64,000 nt of DNA from Isoetes taiwanensis (taxonomy: Eukaryota; Streptophyta; Lycopodiopsida; Isoetales; Isoetaceae): assembly GCA_021234155.1 (NCBI GenBank), contig JAJEKV010000005.1, positions 14,999,468 through 15,063,467 of the forward strand, read 5' to 3'. A program made the position numbers and the translations under genes. The notes under the pieces are model-generated. The model was not told where the DNA came from and ran no database searches. It was given only the letters and a program-made list of their open reading frames with translations. Every line of letters starts with the position of its first letter. Positions within the stretch are counted from its first letter, which is position 1. This document shows, piece after piece, positions 59,224 to 64,000 of this stretch.

Positions 59224-59406
59224 AAGTAAACCCATATAGGAAATGCCACTCGTGGCGTTAGCTGTGGCGCGGCATCTGTGGCAACGCCTGTAAGTATACC
59301 ATGGGTATATGGCAATGCCACTCGTGGTGCGCCAACCATGGCAATGCCTGTAAGTTTACCATGGGTATATGGCAACGCCGCTGGTGGCAATGGCTATGGG
59401 TTTACC
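59224..59406. repeat. 60-bp repeat, three units, open in both strands
   Basis: Period is exactly 60 bp (59221, 59281, 59341). Units share GTAAGT-TACC, ATGGGTATATGG and AATGCCACTCGTGG. Because the period is a multiple of three, frames stay open over about 65 codons on both strands, with a 20-residue repeat such as LPWVYGNA. I see no evidence of a real protein. Confidence 0.75.
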
Positions 59407-59893
59407 AGGTCTAACCTCCTCCACCTAGGAAGGAGGTTACTATGCACAAAACAGTTAGCACAACAGCCAACATAGAATGAACCCTCATTTTTCACATGTC
59501 TTTTCCATTTCGTACAGGGACCAATTTGACGATTTAATCCATCAGTCGTCTCAAGTAGGCAACTAACAATCCTTTTCTCAAGTAAAACCACTGTCAAGCA
59601 ATCAATTAGCATCTTAGCATGTCCCTTGCTTCCTACCTGACATTACTGTACTTGGGATAATAGGGAAATTAAAATAAGGTTAGGATTTTAAATTTTAGAC
59701 GATCATGGTTTACTGTTGATCAAGTTTTTGGATCGTGTTTTAATATAATGTAATTTGAAGTGTACTTCAAACGATTGATCAAAATCCAGGTATTCAAATG
59801 CATAATTAGAATATGAAGGTTGAACTGTACATCCTAAATTGAATAAGAATGGAATAAAACATCAAGTCAGCCTAAGACATAAGTATCTCACAT

Positions 59894-61912
59894 TTAGCTA
59901 CTGCTTGGCCTGGATAAGCTGCTAGACATTCCTGCACTCTTGAACTTCGTGTTTAAGCTTTGCAAGTCCACTAAATCTTCAAATAGCTTATCTGAAGGTT
60001 TTGCCGCCTTGGATTGTGAGGAAGTTGGCTTCTGTGTAATAGTTGCTACAGCAAATTGATCACTACCTCCCGCTTGCTGAGTCAACATATATTGACTCCC
60101 ATTCTGAAATGGATAAGTTTGTCCCTCATTAAGTACTCTGTGTTGGATACTGGAAACTGCCTTGTGGGGTAAGAAATCCCTACTGCTGACTATATGGAGA
60201 TTGCATCACAGTATTACCAAATAGCATAGCCCTTTGCTGAGGGCTTATGGGCTGTTGTAGGGGTGTTTCCCAGGGAGCAACTGGATTTCCAGCTGGAAGT
60301 GATTGAGATTGGTTGTGGTGGTGGTGGAAGAGATGCCTGAGTACCAACTTGGCTCACAGATTGACTACTTTTCTGCGTCCTGTTCTTTGAAGATCTGATC
60401 AACGTAAAATTCACCATAAGTTTTAGTACCCTGAACTTGGCCTTTACCTGTTTCATGGAATAAGAATGAGATTTACCTGTGGGCTAACTGTGCAAAATCG
60501 TCATCTTCTTCTTCGTGCTAGACAAGCCCCGTGTTTCGCAGCTGTGGCATTGCACTTGCCACTTGAGGCAAAGGTGCTCCAGCAGCAATGGCATCATGCT
60601 TTTCCAATGTCCGTTATAACTCATCATTCAGAGCCAAACTCTGGCGCAATAACTCCTCGTCTCTATGCAAATAGAAATACACTAACAATAAAATGCCTCT
60701 CACAAACTAACTCATAACAAACAGTCATAAAATCTACACATTAAGCCAAACCAATCTTGTTGACTAACTCGGTTCCAGTCCTACTATTCTAAACAATAAA
60801 TGCTTTCTTTTATAAGCAAAGACAGCATCTGAAACATGGAAAGCCACCATATTATATTAAGAGACAAACTGTCTTACGAGGTGTTATTTACGAGATGCCT
60901 AACACGCTGCTGAGTTGAACGACATTGTTCTACAAGCTCCATTATCAACTCATCTTTGACAGCCTGGTTATATGAGGTGATATGAGCTTATATGCATGCC
61001 ATAATAATCTCTTTGGAAAAGCCAACAAGTTGAAAAAGGAAATTGTCTACAAGTCATTACGCGATTCGACCGCCTATCTTGAGGATTGAGAGCATTTAAC
61101 ATTTCATTGAGAACCTCAAGCCTTCCACGAAAGCGAAATATCAATCTCTTAAGCTGCTTGAAAATGAAATCAAAGATCTGTTATAGTGTTGGTTGATTGA
61201 TTGATGTTTAAAGAATACGGCCTTCTATCAAAAACTATTACCTTAGCCCGTGCAAATCTGATGACATAAGAGCCTCCAACCTTGCGGGTAAGTTTGCGTG
61301 AGCGATTCAAACTTGGTACTACTGGTGCGGTGATTGGATGTGTCCGAGGTGGTGTAAAAATAGGCGATCATTTTCGTGGAGCTCGTTTGGAAATTCAACA
61401 CCTATTCGCCAGCATCACATTTTTTTCCTTGAGCAGGATAAAGTGGCATATATAAAGATATGAAAAGCAAAAACAGGTTCAAATGCGTTGATATAGATAC
61501 CGTCATGAGAACCTTTCCCTGAATCGAACAACATCTTCATATTCAAAGATAAATAAAAAGAGTCCGATTTAGTGACTAAAACTTACTCTAAGCTCCTCGT
61601 ATGCCATATAATATTGTGGATATCTCCCCTTGGACCACCAAAAGCATGTTGCCATGAATCCAAAGAGAACCGTGGATTTTGTCTCTCACATGCATGTCCG
61701 TCTGAAATGTTATGGACATTTGGCAAGTCAAGAACAAACTAAACAATACAAGTTATATAAACATATCTCTAGTATTGCGGCCTCATGGATAACCACAACG
61801 TGAAAACAAACCTTCCTTTTCACAATTTTCACCATCTCATGCAAGATATCCTTCTCTGCAACATGTTGATGAACTACTACTCCACAATTCTTTACCATAG
61901 TCTCTAACACCT
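59894..61912 (-). pseudogene. TOL: TOL (TOM1-like VHS-GAT) trafficking adaptor gene, 5'-truncated
   Basis: Minus-strand exons of a plant TARGET-OF-MYB1-like protein, an ESCRT-0-type adaptor that binds ubiquitinated membrane cargo. VHS: 61818-61912 (VLETMVKNCGVVVHQHVAEK, DILHEMVKIVKRK) and about 61575-61707 (DMHVRDKI, then WQHAFGGPRG, YPQYYMAYEEL after a shift). Linker: 61252-61400 (PIFTPPRTHPITAPV). GAT: 61060-61150 (RLEVLNEMLNALNPQDRR), 60885-60975 (DELIMELVEQCRSTQQRVRH) and 60470-60690 (EELLRQSLALNDEL, EEEDDFAQLAHR). A Q/P-rich tail ends KPSDKLFEDLVDLQSLNTKF near 59900. The first VHS exons are missing; their place holds the EGF-type fragment. Frame breaks at about 61640 coincide with expected CAG and CTG sites. 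It may be a truncated copy or a consensus problem. Confidence 0.85.
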
Positions 61913-62045
61913 ACAAGAAGGCCGAAACCCCAGAATAAATAAGTTCTATCTGATCATAATTTTATTCAAACGTGCTAAGAATCTATGGCACCTCAATCTT
62001 TAAAAATTACATGAACCATTTCTCAATTGAGTGGCATTTGTTACT

Positions 62046-62680
62046 TGTTTTACTGGACTAGAATAACCATGGAAGCAGTGGCATTCTCCAAGCTCCTTAT
62101 TGCATATGCCATGGCCGCTGCATTGCTTATGGCAGGATATGTTGTGAAGGTTCTGCATGCATTAAAAATCTTTTGAATTTGAGCTTGTTAGAGGTTCACT
62201 TGTTACATATGCACATTTCGTTAACTAGCAAAGCCACCAAAGAAATGTAAGTAGGATTCAAGATGAAAAAAGCCTAATATCTAAGAACTAACCTCAGTGA
62301 TCCGAACTTTAGAAACAGAGCCATTATATTCTAGGAACCATTGCCCAATATGTGGCTTCCAAACTGGATTTCTCATTGATTTCTTCCGATGCTTCTTTGA
62401 TTTGAAGACACTTCTATATACGTTGACGGGCTGCACGAACTAAGAAATATATATATTATTGGCATAATGAAGGCAAAACTCCCCGTAAACAATTCCTTGC
62501 TTAAATCTTGTTGATCTTTGAATGATAGGGCCGTGAAAATTTAGGCATTAAGATTGAAGATCAACCGTGATCGACTTGCTAACCTCCTCCTTCAGATAGG
62601 CTTCAGATGGGAGATGGGAAGGCCAGATACTAAGTCCCAGAGGCCTCTCCGGTTAGCCAGTTTCAAGAGTGGCTGCCCAA
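62046..62680 (-). pseudogene. EGF-like-module protein gene fragment
   Basis: Three exon-like minus-strand pieces. 62046-62152 follows a GCATGCAG acceptor and reads NISCHKQCSGHGICNKELGE then CHCFHGYSSP, an EGF-like cysteine pattern C-x3-C-x-GHG-x-C-x5-G-x-C-x-C-x2-GY. 62291-62449 reads NPVWKPHIGQWFLEYNGSVS then KVRITEV. About 62585-62665 reads SIWPSHLPSEAYLKEEVSK. A plant exostosin-like glycosyltransferase with an N-terminal EGF module is one possibility, but I cannot confirm the family. It lies directly upstream of, and on the same strand as, the truncated TOL gene. Confidence 0.5.
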
Positions 62681-63760
62681 CAACGAAAATGACCGAGCAT
62701 TTACAGCCAATAAGGGGTTTTTAGCAGTCATAGGCATATTTCAAGCATATACTGGCATATACCTATAATATGCCATAAACCCACATAAACAAGGGTTTGC
62801 CCCTTTAGGGGCAACCCAAAAAAGGGTTTGCTCTAGTTGTTTCATTATTATTATTTACTCCTTTTGCTTTGGTCATTGTGTTTGCTCCATTTTATTCCAT
62901 TCTCTCATAGATCTACTTGTTCCATCGATTCCCTTTTGCTATAGCTATTAGTCTTCCTTTGATTTGTACATTTGTACATTTTCCTTAGACTCTTGGCTCC
63001 CTTTTTATTATGTTCCTTTGGTTCCACAATCCAACATCTTTTGCTCCATTAGTTCATTCCTAATGCTCATGAGTCTTTTACTTTCTGTCTTTGTAGAATA
63101 ATTAGTTTGAGATAGGTTCCTCTTCTATCGGCTCATATATGTGTGATCTAGGACCCATGCTAAGAATGCCATGGTTCTATTGCAAAACCAACATTCTTAG
63201 CATGGCAACGATTCTATGTTGGTTCTATTTATATGTTCATTTTTCTTTTGTTAACCGATCGACATTTCCTTGAGCTTGTACCCTAGTCATCTCTTCTTCT
63301 TCCAGTCTCCCACACCACCTGCCCTTGGTGTTTGAATTGGTCGGTCTCAAGGGTCGCAGTAGAGGTCGTGGGCAAGTTTTTTTGCTCGGTGTGGCACCAT
63401 AGCCTCTGAGGCAGTACCTATTGGATGTTTCTCGTGCATATTTTCAAGAATGGATTTCTAATTGGTTTATTGTTTTTTCTTTCTCGGCATTGCCTCATGG
63501 CCTCCGAGCTCATCTAAGATTAGATATATGGCATTGTTCATAGGGATTATTACCTTTTGATCATTTAACCACAGTTGATGAGTCGTTTGCTTTTTTGACC
63601 TGCTCTTGAATTGTGGCAAGGGTTGACACAAGTTCATCACCATTATAGCAGTGGTTGATACATAAGGGGTCAAGTTTCTATTTAGTTGACTACCTTGGCA
63701 ACAATGCTTTGAGGGGCTAGATATATAAATATTTCAGAGCTTGTTGATTGTCTAGTCTCT
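62681..63760. other. Intergenic, nothing recognised
   Basis: T-rich on the plus strand, with GGGTTTGCCC-type direct repeats at 62790-62832. There are no family matches. ORF 63467-63673 on the minus strand looks accidental. Confidence 0.5.
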
Positions 63761-63880
63761 ATTCTATTCTATTCTATTCTATTCTATTCTATTCTATTCT
63801 ATTCTATTCTATTCTATTCTATTCTATTCTATTCTATTCTATTCTATTCTATTCTATTCTATTCTCTTCTATTCTATTCT
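63761..63880. repeat. (ATTCT)24 array
   Basis: About 24 uninterrupted pentamers with one change (CTTCT near 63865). The LINE 3' block (GTGGACG-TAAAA) is not present to its left, unlike at 5432 and 29964. Confidence 0.95.
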
Positions 63881-63892
63881 TTTCTTTTCTTT

Positions 63893-64000
63893 TTCTTTTT
63901 TTGAGGAAAAGAAAGTGATTATATTAATCATAACTTAAAACATACAGGAGTAAGGCTTAGAGCCTTTACAACAAAATGAGAGAAGCTCTCTGAGACACAA
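63893..64000 (-). mobile_element. Probable retroelement 3' end at window edge
   Basis: A T-rich run (63880-63902) followed by GAGGAAAAGAAAGTGATTAT is, on the minus strand, a unique end going into an A-rich tail, like an L1-type 3' end. The element continues beyond the window, so its identity cannot be checked. Confidence 0.5.

Noticed and set aside
63761-63880. Telomere repeat
   Set aside because: ATTCT is not a plant telomere unit and the same pentamer is a LINE tail elsewhere in the window.

Overview
The window is nuclear DNA of a land plant with a large, repeat-rich genome. The evidence is plant-type genes with spliceosomal introns (a plastid fibrillin, a raffinose synthase/SIP1-type enzyme, an ALMT-type transporter, a TOL trafficking adaptor, PPR fragments and a two-domain START/COQ10-like protein), a Ty1/copia element, and many non-LTR retroelements. 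A fern-like genome is my guess; no sequence here proves it.

Layout. Most of 1-47250 is a mosaic of segmental duplications. Segment P appears at 3030-5921 and at 29010-34728. Segment Q appears at 15099-25553 and at 34729-47250, and its PPR-to-LINE part is also at 1-2460. Inside Q a 3.43 kb block is in tandem at 22123-25553 and 25554-28997. Because the copies align, several insertions can be dated against empty sites: a copia element (30049-34369), LINE copies (510-2166 and 36984-38635), a retroposon (3459-4902) and a tRNA-derived SINE (18371-18603). Between 5921 and 15099 lies sequence that is mostly single-copy here: a full-length, intronless BiP (ER HSP70) gene on the minus strand and a START/COQ10-like gene on the plus strand with a hAT-like MITE in an intron. 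From 47318 to 64000 come a degraded LINE, a broken ALMT gene, foldback and inverted repeats, more LINE 3' ends, a 5'-truncated TOL gene, an EGF-module gene fragment, and an (ATTCT)n array against a further retroelement end.

Main observation. Where two copies can be compared (the tandem 3.4 kb block, the two copia LTRs) or a conserved protein predicts the sequence (BiP, TOL, ALMT), most differences and frameshifts fall on CAG/CTG trinucleotides with a repeated signature (CAGC read as CAAAG, GCTG as CTTTG). This looks like a systematic consensus error, plausibly linked to CHG cytosine methylation, rather than biological mutation. Many apparent pseudogenes may therefore be intact or less decayed than they look.

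Mobile elements. One LINE family dominates. Its 3' end carries a G/C-rich hairpin, then a conserved block around GGGTCCCATAGGCC and GTGGACG-TAAAA, and then a simple-repeat tail (ATTCT, ATTCG or ATTCTC). The SINE at 18371-18603 shares that 3' end, which suggests it is mobilised by this LINE family. A second, poly(A)-tailed retroposon type ending CTTGCCTTCAA(A)n is present twice with clear target-site duplications.
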